DNA of 64,000 nt from Platanthera guangdongensis (lineage: Eukaryota; Streptophyta; Magnoliopsida; Asparagales; Orchidaceae): positions 105,542,609 through 105,606,608 of the forward strand of contig CM077151.1 in assembly GCA_039583875.1 (NCBI GenBank), written 5' to 3'. The position numbers and the translations under genes were made by a program. The notes under the pieces are model-generated. The model searched no databases, was not told the origin of the DNA, and worked only from the letters and a program-made list of their open reading frames with translations. Positions 10,860 to 21,590 of the stretch are shown here, in pieces. Numbering within the stretch: the stretch's first letter is position 1; each line of letters opens with the position of its first letter.

Positions 10860-13050
10860 TTCTTAACTGGATATCTTTTCTGAATATGAGACACTGAGTA
10901 ATCGAACCAACAGTCCAAGGCAAAATGTCATATCTTTCCACAACACCAACATTCATACTCATTGTTCCTCCTTTTTGGAGAAACAAAAGGAACTTTGTGC
11001 TGACATTCCTTAGGACAGGAATTGGCATACTTGACAGTTGTACTTTGACTGGGAGCAAACAAGTTATTTTGTCTCTCAGTAACAACTATCCTCCTTGGAG
11101 CAAGCACATTAGAAATAACTTTACTATTCACATATGAACTTGATCCAACTAGTTCAGACTTCAGGATTTCTTTTCCCTTAGCCTGAATCACAGGCTGTGG
11201 AATGACTGGACCCTTTTGTCCTGCCAGTTTTTTGTCTCTCTTTCTCTTGGGTTTAACATACCCAAGACCACTTCCAGGTCTTCCTGAGAAGGTATCTATA
11301 ATGGACAAAACAGTCTTAGGTTTAGAAAATTGATGTACTAAACTTTTCTTATTCAGGAGTTTGAGTTCCAACTCCTGAATAATTGCATCCTTCTGCTTCA
11401 GCAATAAGGTTTGATCATCAATGATCTTAGTCAGCATTGCCAACTTAGAACTTTGAAGATCAATTTTCTGTGTATTTATCTTATGATGATACTCAAAACC
11501 TTTTAGTGATGCTATTTCTTCAGCTTGTTCTTTGACAAGCTTCTTAATATTTACTAGGGCTTCCAACAACTTTTCAAATTTGACTGTGAGCTGCTGTAGT
11601 TCAGTCACAGAGTCAGTCTTATGTGAGTCAACCTTTGAGTCACATGAGTCTAGCTCATCCTCAGTCTCATAAACAGAAGTTTTAGAACATGTTGAATTGT
11701 CATAGATTACCTGAGTATCATGACAGTCAAGAACTTCTGTATCTGGATCATCAGATAGTGTCATTAAATTGATCTCCATATCTTCTTCAGAATCACCATT
11801 GTGTGATGAAGTTGTGGAGCTTTTCCCTTTGTATATAACATTTTTGACAAATTTTTCTTCATAGGAGAACAGTCCAGCAAGTTCTTCTGATTAAGTTGAA
11901 TCAGTATCACTATCAGATAATGTCTTTGATTTCTTTGTCATCAGACTCTTCTCTGATTTCTTTTTTGATAGACCTTCTTTTCTTTTGAATTTTTGTTCTC
12001 CTTCCTTTTAACTGGACAGTCAGCTATGACATGCCCAGACCTGTTATAACAAAAATAAATAATGTCAGTCTTAGATTGTTTATTCTGATGAGAATCATAC
12101 CTGACCACAGATCTGTCTCTGTGATTGTCTTTCCTTTTACTAGAGCTTGATTCAGAAAGTTTTTTTTTATTCCACTGCTTCCTTATTCTCAACATTTTCT
12201 TGAATTGCCTTGTAAACAGTGTCAATTCATCATCTGATTATTCTTCTGACGAAGAATAAACTCCCGTGCTATCTGTATCTTCATCCATTCTAGGTGATGA
12301 CGAGATTTTTCTTCTAGCTTTCTTAGATGTATTTGCTTTGAAGACCACAAATTTTGTCTGAGTTGAACTTCTGACAGATTCTGCTTCAGCTTTTTTGGAG
12401 TTTAGCTGAAGCTCATGTGACATAAGTTTCTCATACAAGTCTCGGGGTAACATATTTCTTAGATTCCCCATTTATCTTACAACACAAATCTTGATGTCCC
12501 ATTCTTTATTTAGGGATCTCAAAAACTTGTCATTCAGTTCATAATTTGAGAAAATTTTGTCATAGTTTCTTAAGTCATTTACTATTTTAAAGAACTTTTC
12601 GTAGCATTGTTCTATAGAATCAGTCTTTCCTTATCTGAAGATCTCATACTGCTGGTTGAGGATAGATTTTTTGTCATCTCTTACTTCTTCTGTGCCTTCC
12701 ATGTATACTTTGAGTGTATCTCACATCTCCTTGGATGTATTACAGTGCACAAGATTCTGAAAGGTTGAATTGTCTATTACACTGACTATTATATTCTGTG
12801 CCCTCTTGTCCATGGTGGCAAGTGCCACCTCATCATTTGTCATTTCTGACAGTTTCTTGGGGGTTTGAACATTTGCATCTAGGACTGATGTCTTCATTGG
12901 TACATATGGTCCTTCTTGTACAGTGACAAAGATTCTTGGATTTGAGTCTTCCATGAACAATCTTACTCTCTGTTTACATATAGCAAAGTTGTCCTTAGTA
13001 CAAATAAACAGTTTCATATAACTGAGTTCTCTGTGAGATTCAGAAGTCAT
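10860..13050 (-). pseudogene. Gag of A, broken
   Basis: Gag starts at 13050 with MTSESHRELSYMKLF, close to the start of D's gag (MSSGENHKELGSMKLP). It is split into four or more frames: 12721-13050, 12238-12471, 11941-12225 and 10928-11779. The zinc-knuckle segment retains GHVIADCPVKRK, but the two upstream Cys positions aligned with D's CYCCSKSGH both read Tyr. The last part is a long coiled coil (around KLVKEQAEEIASLKG and KDAIIQELELKLL), then a basic region and a second Cys-rich motif ECWCCGKI. A long gag with coiled coil is usual for SIRE elements. Confidence 0.82.
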
Positions 13051-13121
13051 AAATCTGTAATTTTTTTTTGTAATACCCTTTGGATCTTTTTCAGACTGTT
13101 AAGTCTTTCTTGAACAACCTC

Positions 13122-13133
13122 TCGCTGATACCA
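13122..13133 (-). promoter_or_regulatory. Primer-binding site of A
   Basis: Minus-strand TGGTATCAGCGA begins two bases after the 5' LTR end (CTTTCA, AG). It matches the first nine positions of the Met-initiator tRNA site TGGTATCAGAGC. Confidence 0.85.
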
Positions 13134-13135
13134 CT

Positions 13136-15045
13136 TGAAAGATAATTTTATGGGTAGATAATCACCTAGAGGGGGGTGAATAAGTGACTTTTTAAGTTAC
13201 TTTATCAGATCTTTATCACTTAACAATTTTGCAGTTACAAAGACTTAGATCACTGCACAAGCAAAATTAATCCATAACACACAACACACACAGAATTTAT
13301 AGTGGTTCTCCTATCTAGGGTACATCCACTTTTCCCCTTCTTTCTCACTAGCAATGTGCTAGATAAGGTTATAACTCCTCTTTCACTCAAATCCAAAGAT
13401 CTTACAGGCTCAGTTTCTGTTAAGAAACCTACACTCAAACCAACATGTCCTACCTCAGAGATTCTCCTAATCTCCTACCTCAGGTCCTTCTAGAACCCTA
13501 CCTCAGCCTTTATAAAATAGGCCTACAACTCAGTGATTCACTCAAACCGCCTACCTCAGGTCCCTCAAGAACACTACCTCAGTCTTTATAAAATAGGCGT
13601 ACAACTCAGAGATTCACTCAAACCGCCTACCTCAGGTCCCTCAAGAATCCTATCTCAGCATTTATAAAATAGGCCTGCAACTCAGAGATAAAATATCCTA
13701 CTCAAATCTCAAGGAGATCTTACAAAATTTAGAGGTAAAAATGAAAAATAACTTTACAAAAACAGAAAATCTATAATCTGATATATCTGTTAGCACAGAT
13801 TCTTCAAATCAGCAGCAATGAATGTCTTCTTGATAAATTGGCTGGCTGAAAAGTTGCTTTTCTGGATCTGCTATCTTCTTGATGTTGATCAGCTTGATAA
13901 CCTTGAAGAAATTGTAGATCAGATCTACCTTGATCTTCAGATCGACTTATATAAAAGATCTGGAGATTTTCTTGAAGACATTCGTGTACTTCTTCCTCCT
14001 CGAGATTGGAATAAGAATGAGAATTTTCTGTTTTCTTGATCGATTCTCTCCTCTTCTGGTGGTGTAAACTACAGCTCTATTTATAGCCTTCATGGATGGG
14101 TAGTTACTGAATGATGATATCAACATCTGACATCATACTTCAAATCCTCCCTTATACTGTTTCTGTTGAAATATCATATTCTTGCACCTGATGTGACAGT
14201 TCTGACCCATCGTGGCACTTCTGTGTTGACTCTGCACATTTTCTGAAACATAAGTGTCGAGATGTTCAAATTGTCTCGACACTTGTGTCGAGACAACTTA
14301 GCAGTCTCGACACAATTCTACTTGAAAGAATTTTCATTTGAAACCTGAGAGTGTCGAGACAGTTGACTTGTCTCGACACAAGCGTTGTCTGTGTCTACAT
14401 CTTTTAATCCAGCCTTGTGTCGAGACTATTGGATTGTCTCGACACAACTGTCTGCCTGATGTAGGAAAGTGTATACTTTAATTCTTCTTTGTGTCGAGAC
14501 AGTTGATCTGTCTCGACACAATTTTACTTGGTAAAATTTCTTGTCTTCTTTGTGTCGAGACAGTTGTATTGTCTCGGCACAACTGCTTCAATCAAGTAAT
14601 CTGACTTAGTCTTCGAGGTGTCGAGATAACTGGCTTGTCTCGACACAGCTGTCTCTGTGTCGAGATAACTGACTTGTCTCAACACAGCTGTCTTGAATCT
14701 TCTACGTGTCGAGTTAACTATTTTGTCTCGACACATCTTTTGCAAAGGTGTCGACACAGTTGAAGTGTCGACACTTTTGTACTTAGCCATTTTTCTGTAC
14801 TGCAAGTTGCTGAATGTAGACTGTGCTGACTTCACTCAGCACTTTGTTGACTCTACTTGACGCTTTTGGTACTAGACAATTTTCCTTCAAAATCTAGTCA
14901 GCCTCTTGTGTCCACCTGTCCAATCAATATGAAATAGACAACCTGCAAACATAGACTTAAATATACATCAAATACAAATATGTGTATATCATTGAGTTGA
15001 AATGTCTTCTTCAAATCAACTACATTGTATCCAATGTACCCAACA
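13136..15045 (-). repeat. 5' LTR of A
   Basis: This 1910-bp LTR pairs with 2088-4016. Minus-strand ends are TGTTGGGT and ATCTTTCA. The short apparent coding stretch at 13818-14039 is LTR sequence, since its counterpart at 2781-3000 is broken. Confidence 0.93.
14252..14782. repeat. Array of TGTCGAGACA...TGTCTCGACACA words in A's 5' LTR
   Basis: This is the counterpart of 3205-3755 with the same order of copies and single-base differences. One copy set is shorter here: some sequence near 3550-3565 is missing. Confidence 0.85.
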
Positions 15046-15050
15046 GGCTG
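15046..15050. repeat. Target site duplication of A, right copy (GGCTG)
   Basis: Matches 2083-2087; D's LTR resumes directly after it with AGTGTAGGATC. Confidence 0.92.
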
Positions 15051-15536
15051 AGTGTAGGATCTTCTGTAGATCGGAGGTAGGATTCAAGTGGTGAATCTGA
15101 GGTAGGATCTAGGGTTGGATCTGAGTGGTAGGGCTATCCTCCTAGCCTGAGTTGTGGGAGTTAGAGATAAGTCTGAGGTAGGTAGTCTGTGGATCACTGA
15201 GCTGTAGGAGGTTTGCTGGCTCTAAGTGGTAGGGCTTTGTGCCTGAGGTAGGTCTTGGAGGAGACTAAGAGATCCTGAGGGATTTGAGTTGTAAGCTCTT
15301 AAGAGCCGAGCTTGGAGAAGTGACCTTCTCTAACAAGCTGTTAGAAAGGTGGGAGGGACAGTGGATGTACCCATAATCTGGGGAATCACTATAAATCTCT
15401 TGTGTGCTTGTTGTCTGATCTTGAAAGCTAACTTAATCTAACTCACAACACACCAAGTAAGGAGAAAGTTTAAAAAGACCTATAACCTATTCACCCCCCT
15501 CTAGGTGCTAGTTACTCTTGAAACTAAAGATTTTCA
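15051..15536 (+). repeat. LTR of D, right part
   Basis: This continues D's LTR after the insertion. It has many short lines such as CTGAGGTAGG and CTGAGTTGTAGGG and closely follows B's LTR at 59412-60109, though it is shorter. It ends CAAGTGGTATCAGAG, giving the LTR end and primer site. Confidence 0.88.
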
Positions 15537-15538
15537 AG

Positions 15539-15550
15539 TGGTATCAGAGG
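15539..15550 (+). promoter_or_regulatory. Primer-binding site of D
   Basis: TGGTATCAGAGG, complementary to the 3' end of Met-initiator tRNA, two bases after the LTR end. Confidence 0.88.
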
Positions 15551-15614
15551 GAGATTACCCAAAAAGGACTAAACAGTCTGAGTTGATCTCCAAGAGTAGC
15601 ACAAGTATATCCTT

Positions 15615-16990
15615 ATGAGTTCAGGAGAGAACCATAAGGAGCTGGGTTCCATGAAGCTTCCAATCTGCAGAAAAGAAATCTTTGGGATCTGGAAGGAGAG
15701 GGTCAGGTTGTTTATGGAGGTATCTGACCCAAGAATCTTTATAACTGTTCAAGAGGGACCCTTCACCCCAATGAATATCTCAACTCTGGATGCAACAGTG
15801 CAGACACCTAAAAAGTATTCTGAAATGACCAAGGATGAGGTCATTCTAGCTACAATGGACAAGAGGGCACATGACATAATAGTGAGTGTCATAGATGATT
15901 CTACTTTCCAGAACTTTGTCCACTGCAGAACATCCATGGAGATGTGGGATACATTGGTGATCTACATGGAAGACACTGAAGAAGTCAGAGATGACAGGAA
16001 ATCCCTGCTCAACCAAGAGTATGAAGCCTTCAGATAGATTACTATGAGAAATTCTTCAGGATTGTGAATGAGTTGACGACCTATGGGAGAGTCTTTAGAC
16101 ATTATGAGCTCAATGACAAGTTCCTCAGATCTCTAACTAGAGACTGAGACACAAAGATCTATGCCATCAAAGAGGTGGCAAAACTTGTTGATACTCCCCC
16201 TCACACACTATTTGGGAAGATGCTCTCCTATGAGATGCAGCTGTCTGCCAGGAAGGAGGAGGAGACTAACAACAGATCCTAGGCCAAGGAAAAGTTTGTG
16301 ACCTTCAAAGCAGAGAACTCTAAGAAGAGCAAGGAGAGGATATCCTCTCCCCTAAGGAGGCCTGCTGAATTGGACAACACAGAGCCAAGCACATCATACA
16401 ACATGTCTGATGGAGAATTTGCTGCCTTCTCTAGGCAATTTCAGAAGATGATGAAAAGGAAGCACTGGAGGAGTAGACCTTCCTCCTCCTCTCATCACAA
16501 AATGGACCATTATAAGGCTGAGAAGAAAAACTCCATGAGAGATAGGTATGAATCTAAACCTAGTAAACATGTTTCCTCTAAAATTGTTTGCTATTGCTGC
16601 AGCAAGTCAGGACATGTCATAGTTGATTGTCCTGTAAAGAGAAAGGAGACTGTTGAGAAGAAGCACCACCATCTCAAGGGAAAGAAGGAAAAGAACTTCA
16701 TTGCCAAGATTGAAAAGAGTCGGAGTCAAAGTGACTCATCTTCTTCAGATTCTGAAGAAGAAGAAACCTATATTGAGCTATTTGTTGTTGTTGCTGATGA
16801 AGAAGAAGACTATCCTACAACAAGGATAGACATCAGGGCCCCTCTCTCACATTCAGATAGCGACACTGAGGAAGATGAAGAGATCATCAACAGTTATGGA
16901 CTAATGACCTTATCATACGAAGAATCTAGCCATGATCAGCCTGGTCCAGATAAGTCCAAGTGCTCATACCCCTATATGGTACTTGGACAG
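15615..16990 (+). pseudogene. Gag (and start of protease) of D, broken and truncated
   Basis: Gag begins MSSGENHKELGSMKLP about 65 bases after the primer site. The first frame ends at 16037 after a frameshift; stops follow at about 16147 and 16280. The second long frame (from about 16298) contains an intact CCHC zinc knuckle CYCCSKSGHVIVDC, then a Ser/Asp/Glu-rich acidic region. The last readable part, near 16965, is the protease line WYLDSGC in another frame. Beyond it the sequence switches to minus-strand Tat gag, so pol of D is missing. Confidence 0.82.
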
Positions 16991-18421
16991 TGGATGTTTC
17001 AGGCCCTCATCATTGACATTTACGCACTCACTCTCGAAATTAACGTTTCCAAGGTTCCCAACGTCATTTACTTCTTCGCATTCCCAGAAAACTTCTGCCA
17101 CTTCCTTGTCCTTGGAAGTTGACGGCTTAGCAGGATCGTTCTTCAGGACTAGGTCCGATAACTTGCCTTCTTTCAATAGCTTCTCCACCAGCATGCAGAG
17201 TGCTCTACAATTCTCAGTTAAGTGCCCCTCTCTCTATGGTGCTCACAGTAAAGCGAGAGGTTTTGGGACTTAACTTCTGCCTTCAAAGGAGTAGGCCTCT
17301 TATAGTCAGGCCGCTTCTGGAGGATTTGAACCACTTCATCCATGGAGACATTAAGAGGAGTGAAAGACTCCCGCGAATCATGGTACTGCGGAAGAGGATG
17401 AACAGCTAGAGGTGGAAGCGGTGGATACTGCGGCTGATATACAACCATCACTGGCAGTATGAGAGAAGATGGAGCGGATCGGGTGGCCAGCAACAATTTC
17501 ATTTGCCAAAATTGTTGATGGCCGATATGGGTGACGATGGCGAAAGTTCCTTCCTCTCTGAGCGAGAGGTTGAAACTTAGGGTGAGGAGGTCTTGCTGAC
17601 TGCTGAGAGGTTGAACAGCTAGCCACATCTCTTTGGCCTGCTTTAGCAGTCAAATTAGAGACATAGGAAGGATTGTCTCTCTCCCATTGGATATACATCT
17701 TAGCGAGGCTAATCATTTCTTGATAAGTTCTTGACTCTCTAACATTTGCCTTGAACTTTAAAGGTCCCTCGTGGAGACCGTTGATCAGAGCCACTTTGTG
17801 TAGCTCATGACCAACTTTCATTACTTCCATTATTTCCTTTTGGAAGCGATCCACAAAATGAGCTCATGACTCATTTTCTCGCTCTTTGATCTCAAAAAGC
17901 AATGCAGGACCACTTTTCCTCTTCTTGGAGGTAGAAAACCTCAAAAGAAGCTCCTTTCGAAGCTCAACAAAACAAGAGATGGACTGGGGATAGAGTCCAT
18001 AAAATCACTGTCGTGCTTGTCCATCGAAGGAGGTCACGAGCAACTTTCACCTTGTCGCGTCTTAGAGAGTTCTCAGTGCGAAAGTTGACTCGAATGCTTG
18101 TAAATGAGACACAGGATCAGTCTCCCCGGTATACAACGGTAGACGAGGCTCCCTAAAGTTACTGGGGGCAGGCTCCCAACAAACTCTATCAGTAAAGGGA
18201 GACAGCTCCTCATCCTAAGCTAGAGGAGGAGACGGAGGGTGCACAACAACCGGAGTAGGAGGATAGGCTTCATGTTCTTCCTTGAAGTTCAACACTCTGG
18301 ATGGACTTCCTAGGGCTGCATCCTGGAAGAAATCCCTACGAGCAACAAACTCTTCCTCTTGAAGCCGCAAAGGAGTTGGGGTCATAGTTGGCGGATAAGG
18401 TGGTGGAGGAGGAACCCCCAC
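16991..18421 (-). pseudogene. Gag of J (Tat lineage), truncated
   Basis: A Pro-rich N-terminal part (18215-18421, MGVPPPPPYPPTMTP) precedes a capsid-like segment (17378-17854) with LINGLHEGPLKFKA and SLAKMYIQWERDN. The next frame (17218-17628) ends with the zinc-motif start SLYCEHHRERG. A third frame continues the C-terminal tail (KLLKEGKLSDLVLKN). Frame changes near 17600 and 17215 break the gene. The sequence between 17860 and 18210 is capsid N-terminal coding with several stops. The final residues before 16991 are the last of J. Confidence 0.75.
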
Positions 18422-18714
18422 AGGAGCTGGGGCTGGTGTTGTGAGAACGACAGGCTTAGGAGCTAGTCGCTGTATAAGAGCGGCTAGCGCTTGGCTGATT
18501 GCTTCAAAATACTGGGCGGTCTCCTTGCGAGACTTCTTAGCCTCCAGACGAGACTGCTCGTCCTCTCGATGAGTTTGCTCGAGAGCTTCCCAGAGAGCGG
18601 CTTCACTTAAACTTGAACGACCTAGGCGCTTGGCGAACTCGCGGTCTATCTTAGCTATCCGCTAGACTTCTGGCTCCACGCTCGCCACACTAAACTGTTG
18701 GTACCAAAATCGAC

Positions 18715-19285
18715 ACCAAATCTCCGTACACTACCGTGAGAAGGTTCAGATGGCGGAGGATAAGGAGGCTCGGAACTGAAAAACTTGCGAATAGCAAAAG
18801 AGCGAGAAAGCCACCAAGCGGCAACACCGGATTTCGCCCGCCATGGTAAATGTCTCTCTTGCGGCTGGCTTTCTATTGAATGAAGGATGCAGTTACAAAA
18901 GTTGAAAGGAAGAAGCCGCGTGAACATGAGATTGCAAAGGCACATGAATCGAGACCGCAACTCTTAATAACCGAGCTATTAGATTCGAGTCAACGTTCTT
19001 TTAGAGTGCTGTGCCCCCCTATTTATAGGCTCGGGGGTCTGCTCAAGCGGGCATGGATAAAATAACCGTCTGCCCGGGGTACAGGAGAATGGGGCAGAGG
19101 TGACAACATACATGGTTTGTGAATAAAGAGAAGCTCTCAGGTTGCGCGGTCAGGCGGCTAGCCCTGAGCTTGAATGACTTCTCCCTGGCTTCTGGAACTT
19201 CGCAGTCTGGCGGTTAGGCCGCGTCTAATCACACAATTTTTTCCTTTGGCAAAAATCAGGTCGCGGTTTCCCGGGTAAACACATA
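18715..19285 (-). repeat. Probable LTR of J
   Basis: The minus strand shows a TATA box (TATAAATAG, about 19019-19027) preceding a GC-rich transcribed part and a run toward a primer-site-like sequence TTTTGGTACCAACA near 18692-18708. No second copy lies in the window, so both ends are estimates. Confidence 0.5.
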
Positions 19286-19490
19286 CAACACCCTTTATAG
19301 CTGCGGGGTGCGAATAACAAAATACAATATGGAAATAATAAAAACCAAAACAACATTGAAATGGAAATAATCAAGTAGATCGAGCATCGTCGGTCTCTTC
19401 TACGACCGGTGAGCTTGTATCTGTCGCCCTCCTACGCGTGTAAACTCGCCATGGCATCTCGTCGGCGTGTGCACGTCTCATCGGCGGGCG
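19285..19490. repeat. Direct repeat, left copy (chromovirus pol end)
   Basis: Shares TCAAGTAGATC(G/A)AGCATCGTCGG, the adjoining CATTGAAAT line and the following CGCCCTCCTACACGTGTA region with 25292-25505, in the same orientation. It includes the end of F's pol reading frame. Confidence 0.8.
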
Positions 19491-19847
19491 CGATTGTAAT
19501 AATGTTGTCATCTGGAAAATATGCCTTGTCCTCAAGGCAGTAGTCAAAAGATTGGTGGTGGAGGTCATCCCGGGGCAGCCACGTGTCTTCGAACTCCAAA
19601 CGGTAAAACCCAACAACAAGGACCTCCTGCGAACTAGAGTCCCCCTGAAGATGGTAGCGGTGATCAAGTATCTTGGCTTGGTTGTACGACGCCAATTGTT
19701 CTTTCTTCCGGACCAGAAGAACAGGGCCAAAAAAATGGGCTCGCACCAGAATGGATAAGGCCCCCTTATCAGCATCCCCTGCACCAAATGCTCGAGCTGA
19801 TCTTTTCGCCCAGGGTCAGAACAGTACAATCGCGCCGAGACTGCCAT
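19371..19847 (-). pseudogene. Pol remnant of F: start of RT fused to the integrase end
   Basis: The minus strand reads an RT entry region (DQLEHLVQGML, then in another frame GPVLLVRKKE) and passes within about 40 residues into a chromodomain-type C-terminus (LEFEDTWLPRDDLHHQ, YCLEDKAYF). RT, RNase H and most of integrase are therefore deleted. Two overlapping frames are needed, so a frameshift is also present. The lineage call rests on the W/L-E-D-K C-terminal signature seen in chromoviruses. Confidence 0.65.
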
Positions 19848-20248
19848 AGTCCTAGGCTAGAGGGAATTTGCGCAGTCGGTCGGTTGGGCTGGTGGCAATC
19901 TTGCCGGAGGCTGAACAATGTCGGCGAGCGCAGTGGGAAGCTCTGGGAGGTCTATCAGGGAAGGGGAAGGCACATCAGATAGTCCTTTGGAAAGGTTGAC
20001 GTCCATAGTCTGTTGGATCGTGCAGAGGGAGACCGGAGAGCGAAGTCACCGTCGAGGTGATATAGCTTGCCCTTGTAGAGGAACTACATGATTATAGTTG
20101 CCCAATTGACGCGTACATCGCCGAGCGTGCGGAGTAAAGACACCCCCAAAATGGCTTGGATATCGCCGAGGCCAAATGCGTAAAAGTCTGCGGTCACAAA
20201 ACTAGATCCCACTAAGAGAGACACCGCAGTGCAACGGCCTTGAGCCTA

Positions 20249-20467
20249 TCAACGCCTCTCATCGCCAAGGCGGACCAAAAAATCTATGGAGGGAACCGAT
20301 GGAAAACAGAGCTCCTGCACCAGGCGCTCGTAGATAAAGTTGTGGCTTGCGCTGCTGTTCACCATGATGATGATCCGGCAATCCCAAAGCGTGATTGAGA
20401 GCTGCATGGTCTGTTGGCTGGAGATCTCGCCTTCTGAGGCACATGATAACTTCAGGCAATGGAACAT
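20249..20467 (-). pseudogene. Protease remnant of F, active site lost
   Basis: The minus-strand reading IIIMVNSSASHNFIYERL is the retropepsin-like line of chromoviruses, with the catalytic Asp replaced by Asn and the following Gly position by Ser. The domain continues for about 50 residues. It lies between gag (above) and the fused pol remnant (below). Confidence 0.7.
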
Positions 20468-20795
20468 AGCCGTGGTGGGGTCGAAAGGGGTATCTTCCGC
20501 TGAAAGATCCTGGTCCTCAAAGTAGGCCAGGGTAACCTCAGGGTCGACATGGTTGATGATGGCGTGGAACTCGTTAACGAAGCACTCATGGTTGGGGAAG
20601 TAGGGTTGGCGGCACCAAAAATATAGGTCTTGCTGCTTAGCTCATTCTAATCACTGTTCGAGAGGTGCTGAGGGGACGGTTTCTCCCAGGCGGCGGCCGC
20701 GACAGAGGAGCCCTGGTGGGTGGTCTCCAAGGCGACTGAGACTGGTTGTGGTCGGCTACAGGAGCAGGAAGATGAAGGGAGAGGTCGACATTCAC

Positions 20796-21160
20796 CTAAC
20801 GTGCCAAGTCCATGGCGTTAGATACTGTCTGGGGTGGTGCGTGCAAGACGAGATCAGATTTGTGGCAGTAGACCATGCATGAAGAAGCCATGTAATAATC
20901 TGGCGACAGTCCAGGGATATGGGTGACCAAGGCGACGAGCTCGTCAATATAGTCGTCCAAGCCGACTATCTGGCGGACACCGCAAAGTCTTGAGTTCGGA
21001 CCAGGAGAGGAATTGGTTCGATTGACAGAGACACCATGCCCAATGGAGCGCAGTGCCGTAGTGTCTGATAAGAACGGTGGACACCTTGTCCTATTCCTGC
21101 ATGAACGACTGGCCAGGTGACGGGTCTGGCTTTGGCTCCCTGGCAAAATGCACGAGGCAT
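20796..21160 (-). pseudogene. Gag remnant of F
   Basis: The minus-strand segment has the capsid C-terminal line VGLDDYIDELVALVTHIPGL followed by PQTVSNAMDLAR. In chromovirus Gag this precedes the zinc knuckle. It is cut upstream by E at 21162. Confidence 0.65.
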
Positions 21161-21162
21161 TA
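21158..21162. repeat. Target site duplication of E, left copy (CATTA)
   Basis: Matches 24860-24864 across E. Confidence 0.85.
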
Positions 21163-21572
21163 TATTACGGGCCTGTGATTGGGAATGGGTGCACCGGGGA
21201 AGAGGAGGGAATTCCTCAAGGGAGGAGGAGGAACTCCGGCGTGCTATGGCGGCGGCGGCCTGCGGCGTGCAACTCGGCGGAGGTGGGGTGTGCGGGAATT
21301 GCGTGGCTCGCGATTCTTTCTGGAGGCGGCTTGGGCACAGACGGACAATCCGTAGAAAAGGGGGGAAATTAGAGAGAGAGAGAGAGAATTAGAGAGAGGA
21401 AAAAGAGATTCAAAATAAAAATTACTTCTTGTTTGTCTACCCCCCATGGTTCACCCCACCGGGTATTAATTGTCAAATGCCCCTCCTTGAGCTTAGACAT
21501 GGAGGATCAAAATACACAATAATAATAATAAGATAAAAGCGCGACATGCGCGACGAAGGTGGGACCGTAACA
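21163..21572 (-). repeat. 3' LTR of E
   Basis: Minus-strand start TGTTACGGTCCCACC; matches 24457-24859 throughout, including the GGCGGCGGCGGCCT line and the (GA)n stretch, which is longer here. The far end is mutated (TATTACG for TGTTACG). Confidence 0.9.
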
Positions 21573-21590
21573 TCTCCACCCTACCCGACG
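21573..21590 (-). promoter_or_regulatory. Polypurine tract of E
   Basis: Minus-strand GGGTAGGGTGGAGA directly precedes the LTR start TGTTACGG. The upstream codons still read the chromovirus pol tail. Confidence 0.65.

Larger units (their letters stand above)
2088..15045 (-). mobile_element. Element A: full-length SIRE-type Ty1/copia retrotransposon
   Basis: A is 12,958 bp long and lies on the minus strand. Its two LTRs begin TGTTGGGTACATTGG and end ATCTTTCA (minus-strand reading), and 5-bp GGCTG duplications flank it. Order on the minus strand: 5' LTR, Met-tRNA primer site, gag with zinc knuckles, protease, integrase, reverse transcriptase, RNase H, a spacer, a long env-like region, a polypurine tract and the 3' LTR. 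Integrase before RT marks copia; long LTRs, a long coiled-coil gag and extra coding region after pol mark the SIRE/Maximus group. Every reading frame is damaged, so A is not autonomous now. Confidence 0.93.
637..16990 (+). mobile_element. Element D: SIRE-like Ty1/copia retrotransposon, interrupted and 3'-truncated
   Basis: D begins with a long LTR starting TGTTGGGTCCATTG. The LTR is cut at 2088 by element A and resumes at 15051. It ends ...TTTTCA at 15536 and is followed two bases later by a primer-binding site TGGTATCAGAGG, matching the 3' end of initiator Met tRNA. Gag follows on the plus strand and breaks off in the protease active-site region near 16990, where unrelated minus-strand Tat gag sequence begins. 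The same LTR family recurs as element B (55928-62391). No 3' LTR of D lies in the window. The SIRE assignment rests on gag type, LTR size and kinship with A. Confidence 0.85.
16991..19285 (-). mobile_element. Element J: fragment of a Ty3/gypsy Tat-lineage retrotransposon
   Basis: The minus strand carries, from high to low coordinate, an LTR-like region, a leader and a gag that stops abruptly at the D junction. No protease, RT or integrase follows. The gag style and the zinc motif variant match the Tat group. No target duplication could be found, so this may be a rearrangement junction rather than a clean insertion. Confidence 0.65.
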
